64,000 bases of DNA from Ancrocorticia sp047602305 (GCA_047602305.1 JASGHO010000001.1:2108001-2172000), one strand, 5' to 3'. Counted from the stretch's first letter, positions 45,521-54,071 are shown. Notes: a model not told the origin generated them from the sequence alone. Numbers and translations are program-made.

Positions 45521-46396
45521 ATGCCGTCGCTGGACAAGACCGCTCTCATCTTCGAGGGTGGAGGTATGCGCGCGAGTGGAACGTCGCCGGTGGTGGTCAA
45601 GCTCCTCCGGGAAGGCGTAGTTTTCCCGCACGTTTCAGGTATTTCCGCGGGCTCCTCGAACACCATCAACTATCTGGGTGGGGACGTCGAGCGCACGAAG
45701 CAGTGCTGGGTGGATTTCCTTGCCGACCCGAACATCGGCGGCCTCCATACGTTCGTCCGCGGTCAGGGCTACTTCAATGCCGAGTACATCTATGAGCACA
45801 CAACGGACGCCCACGAGGCACTCCCCTACGATTTCGCCGCATTCGAGAATCATCCGGCGCAGATGCGCATCGGCGCTTTCCGGGTGAGTGACGGCGAGAC
45901 GGTCTACTGGGATCGTGAGTCTGTCCGCGACCGCCAGGATCTTATGAAGAAGGTGCGCGCATCGTCCAGTATGCCTGGCCTCATGCTCCCCACGGAGATC
46001 GACGGCGAACTCTACGTCGACGGCGCCATCGGCCCCTCCGGCGGCATCCCTCTCGACGCGGCGATGGCGGACGGGTACGAAAACTTCGTGGTGATCATGA
46101 CGCGCCCGCGCTCCTACCGCAAGGGCCCGCCCTCGCGCCCGCAGTTCTACCAGCGCTACTTCCACGACTACCCAACCGTCGCCGAGGCCCTCACCAAACG
46201 CTGGATCCACTACAGCCGCACCCGCGACCAGCTGTTCGAGCTGGAGCGCCAGGGCCACGCCTGGCTCTACTTCCCCGAGAAAATGCTCGTCTCCAACCAC
46301 GAGAAAAACGTCGCGAAACTGCAAGCCAACTACGACGCCGGCGAACGCCAAATCACCCGCATGTGGTCCGACCTCGCACGCTTCCTCGCACTATAG
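45521..46396 (+). CDS. Patatin-like phospholipase
   Basis: A 291-residue patatin-family lipid acyl hydrolase, similar to bacterial YjjU. The oxyanion-hole loop EGGGMRASG is at 12-20, nucleophile S42 lies in GISAG, and the catalytic Asp in YVDGAIG. It has no signal peptide. ATG 45521 has AAAGGA five bases upstream; the frame is open from 45458. Pieces of a second copy of this gene lie at 47276-47395 and 48297-48340. Confidence 0.92.
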   Translation: MPSLDKTALIFEGGGMRASGTSPVVVKLLREGVVFPHVSGISAGSSNTINYLGGDVERTKQCWVDFLADPNIGGLHTFVRGQGYFNAEYIYEHTTDAHEALPYDFAAFENHPAQMRIGAFRVSDGETVYWDRESVRDRQDLMKKVRASSSMPGLMLPTEIDGELYVDGAIGPSGGIPLDAAMADGYENFVVIMTRPRSYRKGPPSRPQFYQRYFHDYPTVAEALTKRWIHYSRTRDQLFELERQGHAWLYFPEKMLVSNHEKNVAKLQANYDAGERQITRMWSDLARFLAL

Positions 46397-46507
46397 ATTA
46401 ACGACGACGACGCCGCGGCAGGCTCCGCTCCCCGCCCCGCCCACGTTCAGCAGTTTTGACGCCGCCGCGGCAGGCCCCGATCCCCTCCCTGCCCTCGCCC
46501 GCCAGCT

Positions 46508-46597
46508 TCAACGCAAACATAAAGCTGGACTTTTAGAACCCGGAGCGGACGATGAGGAGTCGAGTGCCTTGAGTTGATTCGCCCCATTCATCTTCAT
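46508..46597 (-). pseudogene. Truncated AbiEii-type toxin start
   Basis: An ATG overlapping the abiEi stop (ATGA) opens a 29-codon frame, MKMNGANQLKAL..., then TGA. The beginning resembles AbiEii nucleotidyltransferase toxins, which usually continue for about 290 residues. The remainder is missing, so the toxin was lost by deletion. The family call rests on the first dozen residues and on position. Confidence 0.45.
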
Positions 46598-47193
46598 AGG
46601 AGGACCTCCAGATAGGACTGCAGCAGCTTCTCTACTCCAAGCTGCATGGCATACTTCTGCAACACATCAAGGCGCTTGTTTGACTGGCGAGCGTACGTCT
46701 TCAAAGCCGAGATAAAAGTCTGATGATCAATTCGGGAGCGGCTTCGCACAAGGTCGCATATCGTACGCTCCATATCGTAGGCGGAGACGGTGTTTCCATC
46801 TGGAGTGGCCACATGGGTTTGACCCAGCAAAAGCAGTTCAGGTTTGATGAAGTAGACCCGAACTCCATCAGCTCGGAGAAATCTTGCGTTGTATCCTGAA
46901 GGGACTGTAACGGTCAATGCCTCGGGTTCCCGATCTATCAGGGAATGCAACAGCAGTGCCGATTCATGGGAAAACACCACCTTGTCCGAACGTAACGAGA
47001 GGAGCCACATATCATCGATCCAAGCATCCTCGGGGGCATAGACTCCCTTGCCCAGCCGAACTAGCCCTTCTCGATAAACATAGTGCATCACCGACCTACG
47101 GTTGATTCCAGCGGCTTCCGCCTCTGATACGCGCAATACCCCGCCTTGGTCCGAGGTAATTCTTCTCAATTGCCCAGAAACACTCATATTCAC
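46594..47193 (-). CDS. AbiEi-family type IV antitoxin, orphan
   Basis: A 199-residue AbiEi antitoxin. The N-terminal winged helix has VSEAEAAGINRRSVMHYVYREGLVRLGKGVY; the C-terminal domain has the conserved FSHESALLLHSL and YDMERTICDLVRSR. AbiEi represses the operon and antagonises the AbiEii nucleotidyltransferase toxin. Here the expected downstream toxin is reduced to a 29-codon stub. Base composition is lower in GC than neighbouring housekeeping genes. Confidence 0.88.
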   Translation of the reverse strand: MNMSVSGQLRRITSDQGGVLRVSEAEAAGINRRSVMHYVYREGLVRLGKGVYAPEDAWIDDMWLLSLRSDKVVFSHESALLLHSLIDREPEALTVTVPSGYNARFLRADGVRVYFIKPELLLLGQTHVATPDGNTVSAYDMERTICDLVRSRSRIDHQTFISALKTYARQSNKRLDVLQKYAMQLGVEKLLQSYLEVLL

Positions 47194-47275
47194 CTCCTCA
47201 ACGTTGATGCTTATATGGTATTTGAAATAAGCATCAACGGGAAGTGGTGATGAAACAGTAAGGTTACGAAGCTTT

Positions 47276-47395
47276 CGTCGCCGAGGCCCTCACCAAACGC
47301 TGGATCCACTACAGCCGCACTCACAACGAGCTATTCAAGCCGGGACGCCAGGTCCTCCACACCCGCCCTCGCCCGTCAGTCTCGGCGAGTAGAAA
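47276..47395 (+). pseudogene. Patatin gene fragment
   Basis: 47276-47320 is identical over 45 bases to 46177-46221 of the intact patatin gene, and similarity decays to about 47395. The 3' end of the same gene is recognisable at 48297-48340 (CTCCAAATCACACGCATGT against CGCCAAATCACCCGCATGT, then a match to the gene's end). About 900 bases with two genes separate the pieces, so a patatin paralogue was split by insertion. Confidence 0.8.
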
Positions 47396-47753
47396 CCTCC
47401 CCCAGTAGCGCCTCGCTATATTCAATAGTTAGCGGGATGCCAGGAAGCTCCTCAAGCGGTGTCGAAACACCGTGACCGGAGAGAATGAAAAGAATCTGAT
47501 CCCAAGGCCGACAACCTCCCGAATCAATACCAAGAACTACTCGAACCTGCTCCTCAAGGAATTCGTCGGTCAAAGGAACACCAGCCGATCGGCTAACACT
47601 GAACCCCGTGGCGAGACTGAAATACACTCTCGTTCCATCATCAAGGACGGCGTACTCAGAGATCTGGACATGAACAGACGTACTATCCGCACCAAGAACA
47701 TCGCAATACGCCCCAAAAAGACTGACCTGACTCACGTGAGCACTCCGATTCAT
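47376..47753 (-). CDS. Hypothetical protein in AT-rich island
   Basis: A 125-residue protein with no signal peptide or membrane helix. It is acidic, with alternating hydrophobic strands (YAVLDDGTRVYFSLATGF). No family is recognised. It lies 11 bases after the membrane-protein gene at 47765-48100 on the same strand, and both sit in the insertion that splits the patatin fragment. They probably form a two-gene unit. Confidence 0.6.
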   Translation of the reverse strand: MNRSAHVSQVSLFGAYCDVLGADSTSVHVQISEYAVLDDGTRVYFSLATGFSVSRSAGVPLTDEFLEEQVRVVLGIDSGGCRPWDQILFILSGHGVSTPLEELPGIPLTIEYSEALLGEVSTRRD

Positions 47754-47764
47754 AGCCTTGCGAA

Positions 47765-48100
47765 CTATCCCGAAGCCCCACCATCCTTCAGACTGTGATT
47801 GACCTTCGCCAGCTCAGCAATAATCCAGTCCGGTTCCTTGCCCGAGTACAATATGCTCTCATTTTGTTCCTTCAGGTCTTCCAATCGACGTCTTTCATCA
47901 TCGGAGATCCAATTAGAGAAACTGAGACGATCGTTGATCTTTCCCAGGTTGTCAAAATAGAAACCAACAGCACCAGCGGGCAAGCTATCCGAAGGGTCAG
48001 ACAATCCTCTCCGGACTGCCGCCTTCACAATGAAATACGTCGCAACCAAGTGCATCAGCAGAACACTGATAAGGAAACCCCGCGTCACTTCATCCATCAC
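47765..48100 (-). CDS. Small membrane protein in AT-rich island
   Basis: A 111-residue protein with one N-terminal helix (FLISVLLMHLVATYFIVKAAV), then a soluble charged tail with a likely coiled segment (DDERRRLEDLKEQNESI). No family recognised. Position beside a bacteriocin cluster makes an immunity or membrane-accessory role conceivable, but nothing in the sequence proves it. Confidence 0.6.
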   Translation of the reverse strand: MMDEVTRGFLISVLLMHLVATYFIVKAAVRRGLSDPSDSLPAGAVGFYFDNLGKINDRLSFSNWISDDERRRLEDLKEQNESILYSGKEPDWIIAELAKVNHSLKDGGASG

Positions 48101-48217
48101 AAATTACCTATCAGTTCCCGTCGTACCCTCAGACAGTGAAGAAATCCTGACTAACCATAGAGATCGGGCTTGTTTGCCCTTTCCCTGGGTATCAAACTAG
48201 CCCATACACCATTCATT

Positions 48218-48288
48218 CAACTATCGAGCTTTGTTGATTTTTCAGGAATTTGGCGGCACGTACCGACTGGACCAGTCTACAGCGGAGA
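48218..48288. repeat. 71-bp island repeat, copy A
   Basis: About 80% identical and in direct orientation to 51703-51773. Shared blocks include CTTTGTTGATTTT and CGACTGGAC/TGACTGGAC. The two copies bracket the bacteriocin genes. Copy B is upstream of a peptide gene; copy A leads only into the patatin remnant. Confidence 0.8.
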
Positions 48289-48391
48289 GAACGACGACGA
48301 ACTCCAAATCACACGCATGTAGCCCAACCTCGCACTATAAGGATGACAGCGCCGAGATCAAGGTTGCATCAGAGGACTCGAGAAGTGGTTT

Positions 48392-49033
48392 TCATCTCTT
48401 GCGTTGAGATATACCCAAAACAAACTGGGCATCGCAGGAGGAAGCAAGTTGCGAATCATGAGTAGCAATGACAACTGACGCTCCATTACCTGCACAGGAC
48501 CGCAACAGTTTAGTGACAAGCTCTTGGTTCTCTGGGTCGAGAGAAGCAGTCGGTTCATCAGCAAAGATGACATTTGCCTTCTTATAGATCGCTCTGGCAA
48601 CTCCAAGTCTCTGCTTTTCTCCGCCAGAGAGCACTGCCGCAGATTCCTTGCCACGTCCTGAAAGACCCACTATTGATAGGATCTCTTCCATCTGATTCTT
48701 TGCAGCAGCAGAGTACTTCTTGCTTAGCGCAATGTTGTAGTTTACGCTCTGATCTTCAATGATCCCGTAGTCCTGATAAATGAATGCTGCATGGTCTTTC
48801 CAGAACTTTGTTCGCCGACGATCGGACCAACTTCCCGTTTCAACACCATCAACGACAACTTCACCGATTGATGGCCTCTGGATCAATCCAAGGCAGTTAA
48901 GCAAGGTAGTCTTACCGCAACCAGAAGGTCCAGTCAGAGCAATTAGCTCCCCGGGCAAGATCTCAAGATTCACTCCCTCAAAGAGAGTACGTGAACCAAT
49001 ACGGATGCCGAGTTCTTTCGCGTCAATCTTCAT
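48392..49033 (-). CDS. Bacteriocin-associated ABC transporter ATPase
   Basis: A 213-residue ATPase of the LolD/MacB type: Walker A GPSGCGKTTLLNC, signature LSGGEKQRLGVARAI, Walker B NVIFADEPTASLDPEN. It follows the large membrane protein gene after 17 bases. In lactococcin 972-type clusters this ATPase and its membrane partner act in immunity or export. The gene ends the three-gene unit. Confidence 0.9.
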   Translation of the reverse strand: MKIDAKELGIRIGSRTLFEGVNLEILPGELIALTGPSGCGKTTLLNCLGLIQRPSIGEVVVDGVETGSWSDRRRTKFWKDHAAFIYQDYGIIEDQSVNYNIALSKKYSAAAKNQMEEILSIVGLSGRGKESAAVLSGGEKQRLGVARAIYKKANVIFADEPTASLDPENQELVTKLLRSCAGNGASVVIATHDSQLASSCDAQFVLGISQRKR

Positions 49034-49050
49034 GACAACCCCTTACGAAT

Positions 49051-51087
49051 CTAGTGCTTCCGATGAATGGCACGACTAAAGGCCTGCTGTGCCGCCATCT
49101 GATGTGCCATAAGAGTAGAAATCGAGTAGAGAGCCGCTACTATAACAATGGAAGCAACGGTTATTTGTATGTCATTGTTTTTAAAGAGGAATGAAAGCGA
49201 TGCCCCAACAACGCAGGCAACAGCAAGCAGAGTGAATTCTGTACGCAGTTGTGACCGATAAATGTTTCTATACGGTTCGCCAGAACTATGAAGAGTGAAA
49301 ATACGCCGTTCGTTTGTACCAGCCCACAAGTGAGCACCCTGCATACTCGCTACTATGATCGCTATAAGCACTAAACCAGCCGCCAAGGTATATAGGCGCG
49401 CTTCTCTAGCAAGGGCTTGCGCGGAATCGAGCGCCAAATCGGAGATGTGGTCTATGGAGGTTATGTACGAAGCAATTCCGGATTGAGCGAGCAAAGAGCG
49501 GGTTACTTCACCATTTCTGAAGAACAGATTCCCCGAGGAAAGAGTGGGTATCAAGAATCCTTGAAGATCGAAAGTATCAACTGGATCGCTTACGACGGCC
49601 ACGAGAGCATGTTTCGCTACAACGGTTTTCCCTCCGAGCCCAGCACCTGGCCCGGCACCGGGTAATCCTGGTCCATCGTAGACATAAAGTTCCATGCCAC
49701 GAGGCAGTGGTTCACCTGAAGCCGTAATAACTGCGAACTGTGCCTCAATAAAGGTCCGCATTGGGAACGCAAGGTCCTCCAATAACACAGGTTTCATAGA
49801 TCCTTGAGACGATGAACCACCGGCGGGTACCTCCACCTGCTCCAGGAATGCTGTATCTGTAATGATTAAATGATCGAAATCGCCAAGCTTTTCCCGGCCC
49901 ATTTTAATTCCAGCATCGACAACATAGGACAACATAAGAGAATCCTGTTGCTTGGCATCCTTGAGAAAAGTATCGAACTTCGATAAGAGACCAACATCCA
50001 TGCCGAATACGTCTATATTAGTGGACACTCTCACCGTCCCACGGAACGCCTGCCACACACCTTGTTCTCGAGCTGCAGAAGAAGATCCTAGTGAATACAC
50101 TAAAGCCCCAGGCAAGACAAAAAGGCTCAAAGCAACAGCCGTGAAACGAACAGCCCGACCGACAACGTGGAAAGCAAGCAAAGGTATCTGTCTCTTGGCG
50201 ATTGTGGCGATAGTGGGGCGGGTAATGACAGATAGTCCAAAAATCACCAAGATTAGAAACAAAAGTGTGATCACTAGAGGGGTCACAAGTTCATGCAAGA
50301 ACAGCAGGGTATTCTGTGAACCGCGACTGACTTCAACATAGATTGCCACACCAACGAAACCCGTAAGAAGTGATATAACAATATTTGTCAGCAGCTGAGA
50401 ACAATCTTGAAGATGAATCTGTAAAGAGGAGAAACCCGCCAATAGGCGGAGACTGCGGGAGCGTGCTTGTACCACGAACCAGACAATGAGTGAGGCAATA
50501 AGAAGCAGCACCACTGAAACTGTCACATTGCCGATGCCCGTCGAGGTGGTTAGAACGAAAGTGACTTCTCCACCCGATGGAGATTCTTTTGTGAAGATTG
50601 CTATGCCACTCTTCTGAGCCCAGTTTCTCAAAGCTTCAGCAAAAGCTGGGGATTGAGAAGCATAGTACGTTCCGCTAAGAGGTTGATCGCCCAGGGAAGA
50701 GGCAGGTAATAGTTCCCCCTCAAGCGAAGAGTCAAACCAATTAACTATTCCATTATCGGTTGATGGATTCTCTGAATAAGGTGGATTCGTACCGAACCAA
50801 AAGATATTCTTCCGACTCTGATAGTCATCCGGGTCAGCAGTACTCTTAATTAACGTAACATCGTACTGATCCACAATTTGGCTTAACTCTCCGATGAGAG
50901 CGGGTTTAGATGTCGACGATTCGGAGACCTCTATGTCAAATGACTGTACTGTCTCAAAAGGAGTACGTTGCTGTGCCACCTCGATCAATCGCATAACAAA
51001 GAAACTAAGTGTTACGGCCAGCACAATGGATACCACGCGGATTACCCAACGTATTGTCCTCATTCGCTTACACTCCCGAAACCTCAA
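49051..51087 (-). CDS. Bacteriocin-associated integral membrane protein (lactococcin 972 cluster)
   Basis: A 678-residue membrane protein with an N-terminal helix (VIRVVSIVLAVTLSFFVMRLIEV), an extracytoplasmic region to about 180, a run of helices to about 350, a second extracytoplasmic domain, and three or four C-terminal helices. Length and layout match the bacteriocin-associated integral membrane family, the putative immunity/permease partner of lactococcin 972-like peptides. It is flanked by the bacteriocin gene and the ATPase gene. It may act with the ATPase as a MacB-like mechanotransmission pump (inference). Confidence 0.82.
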   Translation of the reverse strand: MRFRECKRMRTIRWVIRVVSIVLAVTLSFFVMRLIEVAQQRTPFETVQSFDIEVSESSTSKPALIGELSQIVDQYDVTLIKSTADPDDYQSRKNIFWFGTNPPYSENPSTDNGIVNWFDSSLEGELLPASSLGDQPLSGTYYASQSPAFAEALRNWAQKSGIAIFTKESPSGGEVTFVLTTSTGIGNVTVSVVLLLIASLIVWFVVQARSRSLRLLAGFSSLQIHLQDCSQLLTNIVISLLTGFVGVAIYVEVSRGSQNTLLFLHELVTPLVITLLFLILVIFGLSVITRPTIATIAKRQIPLLAFHVVGRAVRFTAVALSLFVLPGALVYSLGSSSAAREQGVWQAFRGTVRVSTNIDVFGMDVGLLSKFDTFLKDAKQQDSLMLSYVVDAGIKMGREKLGDFDHLIITDTAFLEQVEVPAGGSSSQGSMKPVLLEDLAFPMRTFIEAQFAVITASGEPLPRGMELYVYDGPGLPGAGPGAGLGGKTVVAKHALVAVVSDPVDTFDLQGFLIPTLSSGNLFFRNGEVTRSLLAQSGIASYITSIDHISDLALDSAQALAREARLYTLAAGLVLIAIIVASMQGAHLWAGTNERRIFTLHSSGEPYRNIYRSQLRTEFTLLAVACVVGASLSFLFKNNDIQITVASIVIVAALYSISTLMAHQMAAQQAFSRAIHRKH

Positions 51088-51152
51088 TAACTAATTCGAG
51101 CCTATCGTCATACAGCATTACTAGCCTCAATATTCATCGGAGACAACTCATG

Positions 51153-51186
51153 GAGCGGATGGAAAAGGCCGATCCCATCCGCTCCA
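51153..51186 (-). terminator. Hairpin after bacteriocin gene
   Basis: Perfect 11-bp arms GGAGCGGATGG and CCATCCGCTCC with a 12-base loop, 8 bases past the bacteriocin stop. It probably attenuates read-through into the membrane-protein gene, giving more bacteriocin than partner. Confidence 0.7.
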
Positions 51187-51193
51187 CGAAGTA

Positions 51194-51586
51194 CTAATAG
51201 ACGTGATAGAAGTACTGGTCATATGCTCCCGGGTAGTTCACCGCCCAGAGTTCGGCGATCGATTCTTCTCCCGATGCTGTTCGGATACTTGTCATACTCC
51301 GATCATCCATCTTCACTGTACTGCCGTGGACCCGTCCGACTTTGTAGTACGAACGCACTTTGGCATTCCAGAAGCCATACCGCCAAGTTCCACCTTCAGC
51401 TGGGTACTGTACGTGTTCTCCACCCGCCAACCAAAACGGTTCCACCACTGCGGCCGAAGTGGTCTGTTGTGAGGCAACTGGGACAATTGCTTCGTCGCTT
51501 GCCCAAGCTCCAGACGGAGTCAGCACCGTGACGGTAAGCATTCCTGCTGCCGTAAGTGCTGAGAGTTTTTCCTTCAGTCTTGACAT
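51194..51586 (-). CDS. Lactococcin 972 family bacteriocin precursor
   Basis: A 130-residue precursor. A Sec signal peptide (LSALTAAGMLTVTVLTPSGAWA) probably ends near residue 26. The mature part shows the family pattern: GGTWRYGFWNAKVRSYYKVGRVHGSTVKM, recalling the GTW...SxYxH...HGSSV core of lactococcin 972, and an aromatic C-terminus. Lactococcin 972 binds lipid II and blocks septum formation. ATG 51586 has GGAG six bases upstream. It heads the unit with the membrane protein and ATPase genes. Confidence 0.85.
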   Translation of the reverse strand: MSRLKEKLSALTAAGMLTVTVLTPSGAWASDEAIVPVASQQTTSAAVVEPFWLAGGEHVQYPAEGGTWRYGFWNAKVRSYYKVGRVHGSTVKMDDRSMTSIRTASGEESIAELWAVNYPGAYDQYFYHVY

Positions 51587-51702
51587 TGTCATCTCCTTCC
51601 TAGATCGGTTGCACAATCCTTCTGCGCAGCCAACAACGGACTGATGGAGAGTCGCCTAAACAACTTCCCATCAGTTTCAAACTAATAGCTAAATCAGCGT
51701 TT

Positions 51703-51773
51703 CGACTATCGATCTTTGTTGATTTTCTAGAAATTTGGTCGCACATACTGACTGGACGCATCTACAGTGGAGA
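51703..51773. repeat. 71-bp island repeat, copy B
   Basis: Direct repeat of 48218-48288. It lies between the divergent bacteriocin and small-peptide genes, just before the peptide gene, so it may include the peptide promoter. Confidence 0.8.
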
Positions 51774-51811
51774 TTGGATCATTAGGACGTTCCAGGATGG
51801 AGAAGAAAACA

Positions 51812-52012
51812 ATGCGAGCTGGAATCAGAATAGTAAGCGCTCTAGTCGCCACACTATCCCTCACTGGTGGCGCAATCGGATTACCTACTAGCGGAGACAA
51901 CTCTCCCGGTAACTCTCTTGCCACCATAACTCTGTTTACGGATCCAACACCAACACCATTCGGACCTTCATGGTACTGCGCTTTGTTTCCTTACCGTCCA
52001 GAATGCCGCTAA
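51812..52012 (+). CDS. Small secreted peptide, possible pheromone or bacteriocin
   Basis: A 66-residue precursor. The N-terminus (RIVSALVATLSLTGGAIG) is a signal peptide. The predicted mature part is rich in Ser, Thr and Pro and ends in WYCALFPYRPECR, with two cysteines nine residues apart that could form a disulfide ring. GGAGAAG lies upstream of ATG 51812. Two bases after its stop begins a histidine kinase gene, so peptide, kinase and regulator probably form one operon. No known family recognised. Confidence 0.6.
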   Translation: MRAGIRIVSALVATLSLTGGAIGLPTSGDNSPGNSLATITLFTDPTPTPFGPSWYCALFPYRPECR

Positions 52013-52014
52013 CG

Positions 52015-53274
52015 ATGAGTAACGCCTCAAGGTCAGGCCCTACGACAAAACACGATTTTTCCGTATCAGCCCTGATGATACGGAAGTTTTGCTTCCTGAG
52101 CTTTTCCTTGACTTTATTCATTCTTGAGGTTTGGCTCTTTACATTCCAAGACCAAATAACCATCATTTCGTTTCTATGGCTCGTATCAATGACAGCTTCC
52201 TTGGCCGCAACAGGGTGGTATCCAAGGATGGGAGGAACCTCAGCCATCGTACTAGCGACCTGTGCGAGTCTGATCCCAGCCTTTGGAGTCAATTTGTCCC
52301 TAGCACTCTTGGGAATATTCATAGTCGCTGTCGACTGGATATCACGAAGTTGGTGGGTTGGAGCCGCATTAGCTCTGATTGCTCCGCAGGCCGCGCAGTT
52401 GGCAATGTCAGATCACCCCGTAGCGGACTCTCTCGGAGTGGTTCTAGGCAGCACCATCGCCATTGCTGGTGGACTCACGTTAAGGCATTTTCTACAGCAG
52501 GAAACTCTCCTCAGGCAAAAGCGAGCTGCTGCCGAGCAGGAACGAGCCGCAGCCGAAGAAAAGCAAGCCGTTGCCGAACAGGAACGAGCTACTGCTGAAG
52601 AAAAACGCTCCGCAGCAGAGGAGGCCCTCGAACTGGCAGTACTAGCGCAGAAGGAAATCCGGCAAGATCTCGCGGCCACCCTACATGACACATTGGCCGC
52701 GGATCTCGTGCGGATAGCCCTGAGTAGCCGCTCATTGGCCGAAACAATTGACGATCCAAGAGTCTCAGAAATCGCAGAGGAACTCGAAGACGCATCGCGT
52801 GCCACCCTGCGGGACTTGCGCGCGGTGATAGCAACGACGAAAGCTCAACGCGTTGAAGAGGCCGAACCAACGATAGCCTCCGTCGTGCAGACCTGCGGCG
52901 TCATGTTGTCCAGACGAAACATCAAGTTTTCGGCAGACCTCCCGGAGAATCTCGATGCTGGTTGCTCAGCTGGCTTGAAGAAGAACATAGCACTCGTCAT
53001 ACAAGAAAGCTCAATGAACATTCTGAAATATGGAAAGGATGGCTCCGAGGCATCCCTCTCGATAGAAATCGCCGAAGAGGCCGTTGATATCATGATCACC
53101 AACGAATGCGCCTCCGAACCTATTGGACATCAAGATGAGATCACAGGCGGATTCGGACTCACAAGCTTGAGCGCCCGCATTGCAGACGCAGGTGGATTCT
53201 TGGATGCAAGCCATAGAGGAAACCGGTGGGTGCTGGTCGCACATCTACTGGATCGAGTAAAGGAGCGCGTGTGA
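52015..53274 (+). CDS. Sensor histidine kinase (NarL type) of peptide locus
   Basis: A 419-residue kinase with about four to six N-terminal membrane helices (to about residue 155), a long Ala/Glu-rich coiled coil (about 160-205) built of 14-residue repeats (AAAEQERAAAEEKQ), a HisKA_3 segment with H224 in ATLHDTLAADL, and an ATPase domain with N-box IQESSMNILKYG and G2 GGFGLTSLSARI. The G1 box (IMITNECASEP) departs from the usual D-x-G. The membrane sensor could detect the peptide encoded immediately upstream. ATG 52015 is used; the frame opens at 51970. Confidence 0.88.
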   Translation: MSNASRSGPTTKHDFSVSALMIRKFCFLSFSLTLFILEVWLFTFQDQITIISFLWLVSMTASLAATGWYPRMGGTSAIVLATCASLIPAFGVNLSLALLGIFIVAVDWISRSWWVGAALALIAPQAAQLAMSDHPVADSLGVVLGSTIAIAGGLTLRHFLQQETLLRQKRAAAEQERAAAEEKQAVAEQERATAEEKRSAAEEALELAVLAQKEIRQDLAATLHDTLAADLVRIALSSRSLAETIDDPRVSEIAEELEDASRATLRDLRAVIATTKAQRVEEAEPTIASVVQTCGVMLSRRNIKFSADLPENLDAGCSAGLKKNIALVIQESSMNILKYGKDGSEASLSIEIAEEAVDIMITNECASEPIGHQDEITGGFGLTSLSARIADAGGFLDASHRGNRWVLVAHLLDRVKERV

Positions 53275-53924
53275 TTCGGCTGGCTATGGCCGACGATGAT
53301 CCCATCGTCCGTAAACATCTCTCCCGAGCGCTCACAGCCTCGGGAGATATTGATGTGGTCGCCACTGTCCCTGACGGAGAAGCACTTCTTGAGGTGTTGA
53401 GTACGACTGCCGTGGACGTGGTTCTCGTCGATGTGGAGATGCCCGGCATTGACGGCATTGAAACAACCAAGAAAATCAAAGAGGACTTCCCCAATATTCC
53501 TGTACTCATCCTGACCGCTTTCGAAAAAGAAGACCGGCTAGGACAGGCGCTTGCAGTAGGAGCCGCAGGATTCCTGACGAAAGACGTTTCCCCAGACGAC
53601 CTGCCACCACTCATCAAGGACGCGCTAGCAGGCAACACGGTGATGGGTTCCCGCCCCTCTCATATCCTTCTCGAGGCATACCGAAATCAAGCAATTCGCC
53701 GAGAACAAGACAAAGAATTTGTGGCCGCAGTAGAATCGCTCGACGCCAACAAACGAGCAATCTTCTCACTTCTCATTGTCGGCCTGTCCAACCAGCAAAT
53801 AGCGTCTCAGCTGAATCTCACTCATTCAACAGTCAGAACATACACATCACGTATATTCGATATCACAAAGTGTGAATCCAGAACCAGACTCGCAGTGCGC
53901 GCGATTGGAGCAGGCTTGGAATAG
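53271..53924 (+). CDS. NarL/LuxR-family response regulator of peptide locus
   Basis: A 217-residue regulator. Receiver domain with DDD at 8-10, phosphoacceptor D54 in VVLVDVEMPG, and K in GFLTKDVS. The C-terminal LuxR helix-turn-helix has LLIVGLSNQQIASQLNLTHSTVRTYTSRI. It starts at GTG 53271, overlapping the kinase stop by 4 bases, with AAGGAG five bases upstream. Probable targets are the divergent bacteriocin genes and its own operon. Confidence 0.93.
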   Translation: MIRLAMADDDPIVRKHLSRALTASGDIDVVATVPDGEALLEVLSTTAVDVVLVDVEMPGIDGIETTKKIKEDFPNIPVLILTAFEKEDRLGQALAVGAAGFLTKDVSPDDLPPLIKDALAGNTVMGSRPSHILLEAYRNQAIRREQDKEFVAAVESLDANKRAIFSLLIVGLSNQQIASQLNLTHSTVRTYTSRIFDITKCESRTRLAVRAIGAGLE

Positions 53925-54071
53925 GAGGAATTGACAGGCCGGGCACAATCTCGCCCGGCCCACACGCGCCGCCGTCCTAGCCGGGCACAATCTCACCGGG
54001 CGCGCTGACGCCGTCGTCGTCCTATGAAACCCACAACCCACGAAGCCGCGCCTCACACGCAACCCGCGCAC

